23,170 nt of DNA from Actinomycetota bacterium. GTDB taxonomy: Bacteria; Actinomycetota; CADDZG01; WHSQ01. Numbering within the stretch: the stretch's first letter is position 1; each line of letters opens with the position of its first letter. The translations under genes and the position numbers were made by a program. The stretch covers positions 944 through 24,113 of the forward strand of contig JADDQX010000018.1 in the NCBI GenBank assembly GCA_016781115.1, in the 5' to 3' direction. Of the stretch, positions 1 to 6,761 are shown one piece after another. Under the pieces are notes generated by a model that was not told the DNA's origin, ran no database searches, and saw only the letters and a list, made by a program, of their open reading frames with translations.

Positions 1-146
1 CCGAGGCCGCCGACGACCACGGCCCACAGCGCCTTGCCCTTGTTACGGGCGACGAACGACTGCTTGGGCGCACGGGCCTCTTGAACGCGGTCGAAGATCT
101 CCTTGATAGCGAGCGCTGCCGCAGCTTTCTTGACGATAGGGCTCAT
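1..146 (-). CDS. Unknown small protein, N-terminal part only (runs off left edge)
   Basis: The reverse strand carries an ATG at 146 preceded by a strong GAGGAGG Shine-Dalgarno. It opens MSPIVKKAAAALAIKEIFDR and continues without a stop to the window edge (48 codons). The N-terminus is basic and amphipathic, and the visible end (ALWAVVVGGLG) looks like the start of a transmembrane segment, so a small membrane-associated protein is likely. It is divergent from the YjbQ-like gene. I do not recognise the family and infer no function. Confidence 0.6.
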   Translation of the reverse strand, partial: MSPIVKKAAAALAIKEIFDRVQEARAPKQSFVARNKGKALWAVVVGGL

Positions 147-217
147 GGCTCCTCCTCGGTCGGTGTGGCGGTCGGTGCTTGGCCTGACTTACCCATCCAA
201 CCGCTCTGCGAACCTCT

Positions 218-231
218 TGAACGCACGTTCA
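218..231. promoter_or_regulatory. Inverted repeat TGAACG-CA-CGTTCA, candidate operator
   Basis: TGAACG and CGTTCA form perfect 6-bp inverted half-sites separated by 2 bp. They lie inside the 141-bp gap between the divergent unknown gene and the YjbQ-like gene. The size and symmetry fit a site for a dimeric TetR/GntR-class repressor. The binding protein is unknown. Confidence 0.35.
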
Positions 232-287
232 GCGCCGCTGCGCACGCGCCCAAAGGAGTACTCCTGTCGCTGCGTGACAATAGAGAC

Positions 288-746
288 GTGATCGTTTTCC
301 AGGAGTTCGAGACGAAGACCGGCGGCCGCCTCGACACGCTCGACATCACCGACGAGGTGATGGAGACGCTGACCGGTTCTGGCGTCCAGGACGGGAGCGT
401 CCTCGTCTTCTCCCCGCATACGACCTGTTGCGTGTTGCTGGCGGAGGCCGGACCCGAGACGCGGAACGCGCTGGAAGAGTCGATGGAACGCCTCGCCCCC
501 CAGGATGCCTATTACGCGCACGACGATCTCGACATCAGGACCGAGAACCTCGTCGACGACGAGCCCGCGAACGCACCGGCTCACATCTTCCAGGTGGTCG
601 CAGGCAAGGCGTCCGAATGCATCCCGGTGCATGACGGGAGGCTCGTCCTCGGTCAGAACCAGCGCGTGCTGTTCGTCGAGCTGGATTCGTCGCGCGAGCG
701 CCGCTACTGCATCCAGGTTCTCGGCAACGGCTCGTCCTCGCAGTGA
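288..746 (+). CDS. YjbQ / UPF0047 family protein
   Basis: The UPF0047 (YjbQ) fold is recognisable along the whole length. There is an N-terminal RLDTLDITDEV strand, the conserved SPHTT motif, then NAPAH, IPVHDGRLVLGQNQ and a C-terminal ELDSSRERR segment. These correspond to the HTT, NxHAH, GRLALGTWQ and E.D.PR.RR blocks of the family. Members are about 130-150 aa with a proposed thiamine-phosphate-synthase-like activity, but the physiological role is poorly defined. I chose GTG 288 (152 aa) because it aligns with the usual family N-terminus. The frame stays open upstream, and an AAAGGAG at 252-258 would better serve a CTG at 264, so the exact start is uncertain. Its stop overlaps the next start by 4 nt (GTGA), which implies translational coupling. 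Confidence 0.82.
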   Translation: MIVFQEFETKTGGRLDTLDITDEVMETLTGSGVQDGSVLVFSPHTTCCVLLAEAGPETRNALEESMERLAPQDAYYAHDDLDIRTENLVDDEPANAPAHIFQVVAGKASECIPVHDGRLVLGQNQRVLFVELDSSRERRYCIQVLGNGSSSQ

Positions 747-1678
747 TCGGCCCCTCGTGGCTGGTCGAAGACATGCTGCGGGTCGAGCAGCTCCTTCTCT
801 CCGCCGCGGGTTCCTCCGAGGTCCCGTTGGTGGGAGAGGCCTCGACGCACCTGATCAAGGCCGGGGGCAAGAGGCTTCGCCCTGCGCTCGTGATGATCAC
901 GGCCCGCGCCGGGGAGCCGGGTGGAACGGAGACCGACCTGGCCGCGGCCGCGATCGAGCTGGTTCATCTGGCGACGCTGTATCACGACGACGTCATCGAC
1001 GAGACGGATACGAGGCGCGGCGCTCCGACCGTTCATTCCAAGTGGGGGCTCGAGGTAGCGGTGCTTGCCGGCGACTACCTGTTCGCGAAGGGGTGCGTCC
1101 TAGCGGCGGATGCGGGCGGAGAGGTAACGGGGATCTTGTCGAGGGCGATCGCCGAGGTGTGTGAGGGCCAGATCATCGAGACCACCGCGGTCGGTGACCC
1201 GAGACGTTCGCCGGACGACTACAGGCGCACGATCGAGCTCAAGACCGCGGCGCTGTTCGGGGCCGGCTGCGAACTGGGCGCCGCGACCTCTGGAGCTCTG
1301 GAGCAGCGAGAGCCGCTCCGCACCTACGGTCGCAACCTCGGCCTCGCCTTCCAGATCGTCGACGACCTCCTCGACCTCGTGGGGGATCCGGAGATCACGG
1401 GCAAGGTGCCGGGAACGGATCTGAAGGAGGGGGTCTTCACACTGCCCGTTCTGATCGCCGCGGAGCGGGAGCCGCTGCTCGTCGAGCGGATCGTGGCCGG
1501 GAGCCGCGACCTGTCGGAGCTCCTTCCCCTGCTTCATTCGGGCGGTGGGATCGAGGGCGCTGTGGCAGAAGCCCGCACCCACGTGGGAGCGGCCCTCGCT
1601 GCGCTCGAGCCGCTCCCCGACGCCGACTGGACCGACGCGCTGCGCTCGATCCCAGAAGGGGTCCTAGCCCAGCTCTGA
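743..1678 (+). CDS. Trans-long-chain polyprenyl diphosphate synthase
   Basis: This 311-aa protein is a classic all-helical polyprenyl synthetase. GGKRLRP (residues 41-47) binds the pyrophosphate of the homoallylic substrate. The first Asp-rich motif is DDVID (82-86) in LYHDDVIDETDTRRG. The second is DDLLD (207-211) in QIVDDLLDLVGD. The family condenses isopentenyl diphosphate onto an allylic diphosphate, usually giving a C35-C50 chain for the menaquinone tail. A small residue (T78) four positions before the first motif is consistent with long-chain rather than farnesyl product, but product length cannot be fixed by eye. The GTG start lies in a GTGA overlap with the YjbQ gene, so the two form an operon. 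A weak hairpin plus T-run follows at 1697-1730. Confidence 0.93.
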   Translation: MIGPSWLVEDMLRVEQLLLSAAGSSEVPLVGEASTHLIKAGGKRLRPALVMITARAGEPGGTETDLAAAAIELVHLATLYHDDVIDETDTRRGAPTVHSKWGLEVAVLAGDYLFAKGCVLAADAGGEVTGILSRAIAEVCEGQIIETTAVGDPRRSPDDYRRTIELKTAALFGAGCELGAATSGALEQREPLRTYGRNLGLAFQIVDDLLDLVGDPEITGKVPGTDLKEGVFTLPVLIAAEREPLLVERIVAGSRDLSELLPLLHSGGGIEGAVAEARTHVGAALAALEPLPDADWTDALRSIPEGVLAQL

Positions 1679-1696
1679 GCCCCCCACCTCCGAACC

Positions 1697-1730
1697 GAGC
1701 GCGTTAGGTGGCGCTACTATGCGCTCTTTT
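1697..1730 (+). terminator. Candidate Rho-independent terminator after the polyprenyl synthase gene
   Basis: GAGCGC (1697-1702) pairs with GCGCTC (1721-1726) and is followed directly by TTTT (1727-1730). The loop is long at 18 nt. An alternative AGCGC/GCGCT pairing exists inside it. It lies 18 nt after the stop codon. Confidence 0.5.
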
Positions 1731-1789
1731 CCGACCAAGTTCGGGAACGGGTCCGAGCGCCGTGGAATCGTGGTCACAAAGGAGCCCTA

Positions 1790-1824
1790 CCCGCTCCCAG
1801 ACGGGCTGGTTCGTCCGGAGCGGG
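1790..1824 (+). other. Stable stem-loop upstream of the 217-aa gene
   Basis: CCCGCTCC (1790-1797) pairs with GGAGCGGG (1817-1824), with an inner GACG/CGTC pairing in the loop, followed by TTTAT. It could be a second terminator or an upstream structure. It lies just before the promoter candidate at 1846, so it would mostly not be transcribed from that promoter. Confidence 0.45.
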
Positions 1825-1845
1825 TTTATCTCTTGCTAGCAGTGG

Positions 1846-1851
1846 TATAAC
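1846..1851 (+). promoter_or_regulatory. Candidate -10 box TATAAC for the 217-aa gene
   Basis: TATAAC is an excellent -10 hexamer in otherwise GC-rich DNA, 34 bp before the ATG at 1886. No convincing -35 is visible at 16-18 bp. CTTGC and GCAAG half-sites flank it (1832-1836 and 1856-1860) as an inverted repeat with a 19-bp spacer, which could be an operator or chance. Confidence 0.4.
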
Positions 1852-1885
1852 AGTTGCAAGCACCCACAGGCAAGGGAGGAGTCAC

Positions 1886-2539
1886 ATGGCCAACAGGCTT
1901 GAGTCACTCGGAAACATCCGTGAGAGGGCGATGGAGTTCGGCGTGTACCTGCCGCTCGGCGCCTACTCCAAGGTCCGCGACGAGCTCTCGGACCTCAACT
2001 CGAAGCGCATCCGCAAGGCGTTCGACGGTCTCATCGAGCGCGGCGAGGACCGCCTCGAGCCGGTCGAGCGCCTCGTCCGCCGCCGCGCCCGTCAGGCGGA
2101 GAACCGCGTCGAGGACGTTCAGCGCGAGGTCGCGAAGACGGCCCGCAAGACGACGAAGCGCGCCGAGGCTGCGACCGACACCGTCGCTCCCAAGCTCCCT
2201 CGCGTCGCGGCCCCCAAGAAGGCCAGCGAGCTGCCGATCAAGGGCTACGCTGGCCTGACCGCCAGCGACATCGTCTCCGAGCTGCGCGGCCTGACCCAGA
2301 CCGAGCTCGCCAAGGTCTACAAGTGGGAGCGCGCGCACGAGAGCCGTCGCACGATCCTCGACGCGATCGAGTCGAAGTTCGTCGAGCTTCCGATCCCGAC
2401 CTACGACGCTCTCACCGCTGAGGAGATCGTGGATCGCCTCGACAAGCTCGAGACCGACGAGCTGAAGACGATCCGTCGCTACGAGGCCGACACGAAGGAC
2501 CGCGTCACGATCCTCGAGAAGATCGACTCGCTCATCTAA
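1886..2539 (+). CDS. Unknown helical protein with a duplicated C-terminal module
   Basis: The start is ATG 1886, preceded by the strong SD AAGGGAGGAG (1872-1881). The product is 217 aa with no signal peptide or TM segment. Residues 1-60 look like amphipathic helix (GVYLPLGAYSKVRDELSDL), and residues 60-105 are a very basic, coiled-coil-like Arg/Lys/Ala stretch. The C-terminus has two tandem copies (about 116-166 and 168-217) of one module: LPI..Y..LTA..IV..L..L...EL..I..YE......R.TIL..I. Similar modules occur in actinobacterial proteins of unknown function (I recall a DUF8129-like domain, not checked). The N-terminal part resembles phasin or lipid-droplet/granule-associated proteins in character, but that is inference. 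It is probably monocistronic, with its own -10 box and a long hairpin after it. Confidence 0.85.
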   Translation: MANRLESLGNIRERAMEFGVYLPLGAYSKVRDELSDLNSKRIRKAFDGLIERGEDRLEPVERLVRRRARQAENRVEDVQREVAKTARKTTKRAEAATDTVAPKLPRVAAPKKASELPIKGYAGLTASDIVSELRGLTQTELAKVYKWERAHESRRTILDAIESKFVELPIPTYDALTAEEIVDRLDKLETDELKTIRRYEADTKDRVTILEKIDSLI

Positions 2540-2577
2540 ACGCCGTTCTCTCGGAACACAGGTCAGAATCCACATAA

Positions 2578-2635
2578 GGGGTCAGCCGCACAGGCTGGCC
2601 CGTTAGGCGTCGCACGTCCAGCCTGTTCTGACCCC
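2578..2635. terminator. Long bipartite hairpin between convergent genes
   Basis: GGGGTCAG (2578-2585) pairs with CTGACCCC (2628-2635), and ACAGGCTGG (2590-2598) pairs with CCAGCCTGT (2618-2626), around a 19-nt loop. A 4-nt bulge sits on one side and 1 nt on the other. It lies between the 217-aa gene and the convergent tetR gene. It can act as a bidirectional terminator, and it also has the look of a REP-type palindromic element. Confidence 0.6.
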
Positions 2636-2677
2636 CCTGAATGGCCGTGGGGGGGCCGCAGTGCAGAGAGAACGGGG

Positions 2678-3316
2678 TTAGCGAAGGGGCTGGGCGCCCG
2701 TCGGCTTCGAGCGGCCGGGGCCGAGCCTTTTCACGAACATGTCGACGAGGTGCTCGATGTAGGAGCCCTCGTCCGCCGGCAGCATGTGCTTGCCGCCGAG
2801 GATCTCTTGCTCGACGAAGAACGCGAGCAGAGCATTGAAGAAGATGCGAGCCGAGACCTGGGGGTCGACCTGCTTCTGTGCCCGCTCGTTCATGCGGCCC
2901 TCGAGGATGTGCGCGAGCTCCTGGATCGATGCGTTGACCGCGTCCGCGAAGAACGCCTCTTTCTCCTCCGGGAACACCTGCACCTCTTGCAGCAACAGCC
3001 GCGCCAACTCAGTGTTCTGCTTCAGCACGTCGAAGAAGCCGCGCGCGAGCACGATCAAGAGGGCGCGCAGGTCCAGTTGCTCTGCGAGCTCCGGCAGCGT
3101 TCGCAGCAACGGCAGGAACGAGAGCTCGTCGATGATCGCGCGGAACAGGTCGCGCTTCGACTCGAAGTAGTGATAGATGAGGCCTTCGGTGATCTCGGCC
3201 TCGCGCGCTATGTCGCGCATCGACGTGCCGTGGAAGCCTTTCTCCGCGAACAGGTGCAGGCTCGCCTGGAGGATGTCCTCGCGCCGGTCGCGACGCGTCT
3301 GGTGCGGCTCCCGCAT
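2678..3316 (-). CDS. TetR/AcrR family transcriptional regulator
   Basis: The 212-aa protein starts with a standard TetR helix-turn-helix at residues about 12-58: REDILQASLHLFAEKGFHGT, then SMRDIAREAEITEGLIYHYF and ESKRDLF. The rest is an all-helical ligand-binding/dimerisation domain. Such proteins usually repress neighbouring or their own genes until a small hydrophobic ligand binds. It starts 8 nt after the stop of the HPF-like gene on the same strand, so the two are almost certainly co-transcribed. No clear SD precedes ATG 3316, consistent with coupling to the upstream gene. Ligand and targets cannot be deduced. A palindrome at 218-231 is one possible operator type in the window, without evidence linking them. 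Confidence 0.93.
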   Translation of the reverse strand: MREPHQTRRDRREDILQASLHLFAEKGFHGTSMRDIAREAEITEGLIYHYFESKRDLFRAIIDELSFLPLLRTLPELAEQLDLRALLIVLARGFFDVLKQNTELARLLLQEVQVFPEEKEAFFADAVNASIQELAHILEGRMNERAQKQVDPQVSARIFFNALLAFFVEQEILGGKHMLPADEGSYIEHLVDMFVKRLGPGRSKPTGAQPLR

Positions 3317-3324
3317 CTACATCT

Positions 3325-3639
3325 CTAGTGCTTCGAGAACGAGCTGTGACCGCCGCGCGAACGGTCGTTGATCTGGCGAAGGAGCTCTTCGCGGGCCGTT
3401 CTGACGGCTTGCCCCCAGTCGGAGTGGTCCGCCGACGCGACGAGGTGGTTCGGCCCGTAGTGGAGCTCCACCACGACGTGGTTCTGCGGCGCGCCGCTGG
3501 CGTTCGAGATCCGGACGTCCGCCACGACCTCTTCCTTGAAATCCTTCAGTCGCCGATCGATCTTCTCCAGGTCACGTTCGACCTGATCGATGTCTGTATC
3601 CGAGAGGTCTTGACCCGGGCTGGAAACGCGCAGACGCAA
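3325..3639 (-). CDS. Short HPF/RaiA-type ribosome hibernation factor
   Basis: This 104-aa protein matches the S30AE (HPF/RaiA/YfiA) beta-alpha-beta-beta-beta-alpha pattern. Helix 1 is DIDQVERDLEKIDRRLKDF; the strands include VVADVRIS and HVVVELHYGPNHLVAS; the C-terminal helix is DWGQAVRTAREELLRQIND. The family binds the 30S decoding region in stationary phase or stress. Most actinobacterial HPFs are the long form (about 200 aa or more) with a C-terminal dimerisation domain, so this short form is notable. The start is TTG 3639, fixed by an AGGAGGAG SD just upstream (about 3645-3655). It is followed by tetR 8 nt downstream and preceded by a glycosyltransferase 45 nt away on the same strand. Confidence 0.8.
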   Translation of the reverse strand: MRLRVSSPGQDLSDTDIDQVERDLEKIDRRLKDFKEEVVADVRISNASGAPQNHVVVELHYGPNHLVASADHSDWGQAVRTAREELLRQINDRSRGGHSSFSKH

Positions 3640-3684
3640 TGAGATCTCCTCCTCGAGTGGTGGTAGGCGTCCGATGCTAAGCCC

Positions 3685-4809
3685 TCACGCCAACCAGTCG
3701 AGCAGAGGCTGCGGCGGGAGCGCGGCGGAGAAGTTCTCTCGCACGTGTGAGCGTGCAGCCGCGCCCATCCGACGTCTGAGGTCGTTGTCGCTGAGAAGCT
3801 CGATGACGCGATGCGCGATCCGTTCGGTCGAACGCGCGTCGATCACGTAGCCCGTCTCTCCGTCGAGCACGGCCTCGGGAGTGCCACCCGAGCGCCCCGT
3901 CATGCACGGTGTCTCGCATGCGGACGCCTCAAGCAGCACGACCCCAAGGCCCTCGATCTCGAGGCCGAACCAGCGGTCGACGACCGGGAGCGCGAAGACG
4001 TCGGCGGTCGCATACAGAGCGGGTGCATCGGCATCTGGAACGCGGCCGGCGAAACGAACGGGAGCGCGGGTCGCGGCCGCGAGCCGGCGCAGCTTCTTTT
4101 CTTCGGACCCCGTGCCCCCTACGACCAGGACCGCCTCCGGTACGGCCTGCGCGATCTGGGGCATGGCGCGGATCAGCCGATCTACCCCCTTGCGCGGGAC
4201 CAGGCGTCCGAAGCACAACGTGACCTTGGCGTCTCGCGCGATCCCGTAGGTGTCGCGGATGCTGTCGCTCGCGGCGTCGGGATGGAACCGGGCCGTGTCG
4301 ACGCGGGCGCGCAGTCGTTCGATGCGCGGCGATGGAACGCGCATCTTCTGCAGCAGTTTCGCGATCGCCGCGGCGGTGTAGTCGCTGACGGGCATGAGGA
4401 GGTCCGCGGCCCCCAGCGCGGCGGCCAGCCGGGACCGCAGTAGCGGGATCGCGCCGGGCACCACAAGCTCGGCTCCATGCACGATGACGGAATAGCGCAA
4501 TCCAGCCGAGCGCAATTGGGGGCCGAGGAGCGCGAGCGGCCACGGTGTGCCGAAGACCACCTTGTCCGTGTCCTGCGCGCGCGCCTCCTCGACGATCGCC
4601 CTCAGCACCGCTCGGCCCGGCCACAACATCGAGCCCGGCCCCGGCCGCGTCGGGTACGGCAGGTCGCGGGGCAACGTGTCGCCGTCTCTCGCCGGAGGCG
4701 CCAGTACCGCGATCCGTGGGCTCACGACGCTGCACAGCTCCGCGAGGTAGCTCTCGATGCCGCCGCGGCCCGGGAGGAAGCTCGACGTCACCATCAGCGC
4801 ATCCGCCAT
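3685..4809 (-). CDS. GT4 family glycosyltransferase, PimB-like
   Basis: This is a GT-B retaining glycosyltransferase (374 aa from ATG 4809). The N-terminal domain starts with ALMVTSSFLPGRGGIESYLAEL, the acceptor-side glycine loop. VIVHGAEL follows mid-protein, and the C-terminal nucleotide-sugar domain has FGRLVPRKGVDRLI and the E-x7-E motif EGLGVVLLE followed by ASACETPCMTGRSGGTPEAV. The EGLG..LLEASA....P...G.SGG.P.AV block closely matches PimB, the GDP-mannose-dependent mannosyltransferase of phosphatidylinositol mannoside synthesis. The true acceptor is unproven. A longer GTG start at 4857 would leave only 5 bp to the divergent gene, so the internal ATG is preferred. It acts at the cytoplasmic face of the membrane. 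Confidence 0.88.
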   Translation of the reverse strand: MADALMVTSSFLPGRGGIESYLAELCSVVSPRIAVLAPPARDGDTLPRDLPYPTRPGPGSMLWPGRAVLRAIVEEARAQDTDKVVFGTPWPLALLGPQLRSAGLRYSVIVHGAELVVPGAIPLLRSRLAAALGAADLLMPVSDYTAAAIAKLLQKMRVPSPRIERLRARVDTARFHPDAASDSIRDTYGIARDAKVTLCFGRLVPRKGVDRLIRAMPQIAQAVPEAVLVVGGTGSEEKKLRRLAAATRAPVRFAGRVPDADAPALYATADVFALPVVDRWFGLEIEGLGVVLLEASACETPCMTGRSGGTPEAVLDGETGYVIDARSTERIAHRVIELLSDNDLRRRMGAAARSHVRENFSAALPPQPLLDWLA

Positions 4810-4850
4810 CAGCGCACCGTATCGGCCTGCGTGTACCGCGCACGTTCGGG

Positions 4851-4856
4851 TAGACA
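4851..4856 (+). promoter_or_regulatory. Possible -10 element giving a leaderless SDR transcript
   Basis: TAGACA (TAGACACT in context) lies 6 nt before ATG 4863, and no Shine-Dalgarno is visible. This is the arrangement seen for leaderless actinobacterial mRNAs, but the hexamer is a mediocre match. Confidence 0.3.
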
Positions 4857-4862
4857 CTGGGC

Positions 4863-5915
4863 ATGCACGTCGTCATCTTCGGAGCGAGCGGCAACGCCGG
4901 CACGAGCCTCATCAGGGCCGCGGCGACGGATCCCGCCACCACTTCGATCACGGGCGTAGCGCGGCGGCTGCCGACGGCGCCGTTGCCGAAGACGCGCTGG
5001 GTCGCGGCCGACATCAGCAAAGACGATCTCGGCCCTCTCGTGCGCGGCGCCGATTGCGTCGTTCACCTCGCGTGGCTGATCCAGCCGGCGCGCGACCTCG
5101 CCACCCTTCGCGCCACGAACGTAGACGGTAGCCGCCGCGTGTTCGACGCGGTCGTCGCGGAGAAGGTCCCGGCGCTCGTGTACGCATCCTCGGTGGGTGC
5201 GTACTCGCTCGGCCCGAAGGACCGCCCCGTCGACGAGAGCTGGCCGACCGAGGGCGTTTCGACCTCCTTCTACGCGCGCCACAAAGCCGCGACCGAGCGG
5301 ATGCTCGACGCGCTGGAGGCCGAGCAGCCGTGGCTCCGCATCGTCCGGCTCCGGCCTGGTCTCATCTTCAAGAGGGGATCGGCGACGGAACAAAGAAGGC
5401 TCTTCGCTGGCCCCTTCGTCCCCAGCGCCTTGCTGCGGCCGCAGCTCATCCCGATGATCCCGGATATCCCGAGGCTGAGGTTCCAGTGCGTGCACTCGCA
5501 CGATGTCGGCGAGGCCTATCGCCTAGCGGTCACTTCGGATGTCCGCGGCCCCTTCAACATCGCGGCCGATCCGATTCTCGATCCACCGAGGCTCGCCGAG
5601 CTGTTCCAAGCGAAGCTGGTGAGCATGGAACCCGCGACCTTGTATGCCCTGTGGAAGGCCGCGTACAAGCTTCGCCTCCACCCGACGCCGCCGGGGTGGT
5701 TGGACCTTGCCTTCCAGACGCCGGTCATGGATACGAGGAGAGCCCGATCGGAGCTCGGGTGGAAACCGAAGCACACCTCCGAGGAAGCTCTGTTGGAGCT
5801 CATAGAAGGGATGCACGAAGGCGCCGGCGGCGACACGCCACCTCTCAGAGAAGACGACCTGCGGATGCGGGTGCGCGAGGTAGCAAACGGCGTCGGCCGC
5901 CGCAACCCCTACTGA
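4863..5915 (+). CDS. NAD(P)-dependent epimerase/dehydratase (extended SDR)
   Basis: This 350-aa Rossmann protein starts MHVVIFGASGNAGTSLIRAA with the GxxGxxG cofactor loop at residues 7-13. Further SDR features are DCVVHLAW, the NVDGSRRVFDA helix, VYASSVGAY carrying the catalytic Ser, and the active-site YARHK (Y137, K141). RIVRLRPGLIF and a C-terminal substrate domain follow. The end motif ARSELGWKPKHTSEEAL is typical of nucleotide-sugar epimerase-like extended SDRs. The substrate is unknown. It is divergent from the PimB-like glycosyltransferase, so a role in sugar or envelope metabolism is plausible but not shown. It converges on the HD-GYP gene with a 66-bp gap lacking a strong terminator. 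Confidence 0.9.
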   Translation: MHVVIFGASGNAGTSLIRAAATDPATTSITGVARRLPTAPLPKTRWVAADISKDDLGPLVRGADCVVHLAWLIQPARDLATLRATNVDGSRRVFDAVVAEKVPALVYASSVGAYSLGPKDRPVDESWPTEGVSTSFYARHKAATERMLDALEAEQPWLRIVRLRPGLIFKRGSATEQRRLFAGPFVPSALLRPQLIPMIPDIPRLRFQCVHSHDVGEAYRLAVTSDVRGPFNIAADPILDPPRLAELFQAKLVSMEPATLYALWKAAYKLRLHPTPPGWLDLAFQTPVMDTRRARSELGWKPKHTSEEALLELIEGMHEGAGGDTPPLREDDLRMRVREVANGVGRRNPY

Positions 5916-5981
5916 TCCTTCTGTGCTAACCGGCCTACGTCCCAGTGTCGTTCTACGACGTCAGAACGCTCACCAGCGGAG

Positions 5982-6662
5982 TTAGAGCTTCATGCTCCAT
6001 CCCGACTGCGGCAACACGATCGCGCGGGGGGTGTCGTCGAGCAACCCGCTCCGGTAAGCAGTGTGCATAGCATCGACCAAGAGCGGATCGAAGTGCTTAC
6101 CGGAACATCGCCGAAGCTCGGCGAGAGCGTCCTCCGTTCGAAGCCCCGATCCTCCCGGACCATTCGATCTCAACGCGTCGAACGCGTCGGCGATGGTGAT
6201 GATGCGCGATTCGAGCGGTATCTCGATCTCTTTGAGTCCGCTCGGATACCCACTCCCGTCCCAGTGCTCGTGGTGATGCAACACGACCGTCACGAACCTG
6301 TCCATGCCCGGCATCCGTGACAGGATGCTCGCCCCCATGATCGGGTGCAGGCGCACGAGGTGCATCTCTCCGTCCGTGAGCGCTCCGCGCTTCCGCAACA
6401 GCGCGTAGGGGATGCTGACCTTTCCGACGTCGTGAACGAGCGCCGCCTGCTTGACGAAGGCGATCTGTTCGGGGGCCGAGCCGAGCAACCGCGCCAGGTC
6501 GCCCGCGATCCTCGACACGCGCCCGGAATGTCCCCCGGTGTAGGAGTCGTGCTCGTTCACCGCAGCGACCAGGGAGTCGAGCGTCTCCCAGGCCCGCTCG
6601 CGCTGGTCCTTCGCCTGGAGCGTGTCCGCGAGCCTGCGAGGCAAACCTTTGGCGCCACTCAC
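5982..6662 (-). CDS. Stand-alone HD-GYP domain phosphohydrolase (probable c-di-GMP phosphodiesterase)
   Basis: The protein is 226 aa from GTG 6662, with an AGGTG SD-like sequence. It carries a full HD-GYP signature: NEHDSYTGGHSGRVSRIA, the metal-binding pair H77-D78 in VHDVGK, then LRLHP...GASIL, HHHEHWDGSGYPSGL and IITIADAFDAL. The family hydrolyses cyclic di-GMP (some members other cyclic dinucleotides) at a binuclear or trinuclear metal site in the cytoplasm. Only a short N-terminal helix precedes the catalytic domain. There is no receiver, PAS or GAF domain, so control is probably at expression level. A sigma28/WhiG-like promoter lies immediately upstream. Convergent with the SDR gene. 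Confidence 0.9.
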   Translation of the reverse strand: MSGAKGLPRRLADTLQAKDQRERAWETLDSLVAAVNEHDSYTGGHSGRVSRIAGDLARLLGSAPEQIAFVKQAALVHDVGKVSIPYALLRKRGALTDGEMHLVRLHPIMGASILSRMPGMDRFVTVVLHHHEHWDGSGYPSGLKEIEIPLESRIITIADAFDALRSNGPGGSGLRTEDALAELRRCSGKHFDPLLVDAMHTAYRSGLLDDTPRAIVLPQSGWSMKL

Positions 6663-6701
6663 GATGCACCTGCTTTCGCCCGAGGGACTAGTTATTTCGG
6701 A

Positions 6702-6729
6702 CTATCGGCAACCGCGTTCCGTTCCTTGA
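6702..6729 (-). promoter_or_regulatory. Sigma28/WhiG-like promoter of the HD-GYP gene
   Basis: On the minus strand, TCAAGGAA (6722-6729) and GCCGATAG (6702-6709) are separated by 12 nt. The FliA/WhiG consensus is TAAAGTTT-N11-GCCGATAA, so the -10 matches 7 of 8 positions and the -35 matches partly, with one extra spacer base. The expected transcription start is about 33 nt before the GTG start. Confidence 0.45.
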
Positions 6730-6730
6730 A

Positions 6731-6740
6731 TGACTAGTCA
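6731..6740. promoter_or_regulatory. Perfect palindrome TGACTAGTCA with a second GACTAGT copy at 6686-6692
   Basis: TGACTAGTCA is self-complementary and sits just upstream of the -35 of the HD-GYP promoter. GACTAGT recurs at 6686-6692 (45 bp away, about four helical turns), near the expected transcription start. Paired sites bracketing a promoter suggest an operator pair. The binding protein is unknown. Confidence 0.35.
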
Positions 6741-6761
6741 CCCACTCTGGAGCAGACGACG

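Noticed and set aside
3929..5020. 363-aa minus-strand open frame
   Set aside because: A shifted-frame shadow of the PimB-like glycosyltransferase, crossing the divergent promoter into the SDR gene.
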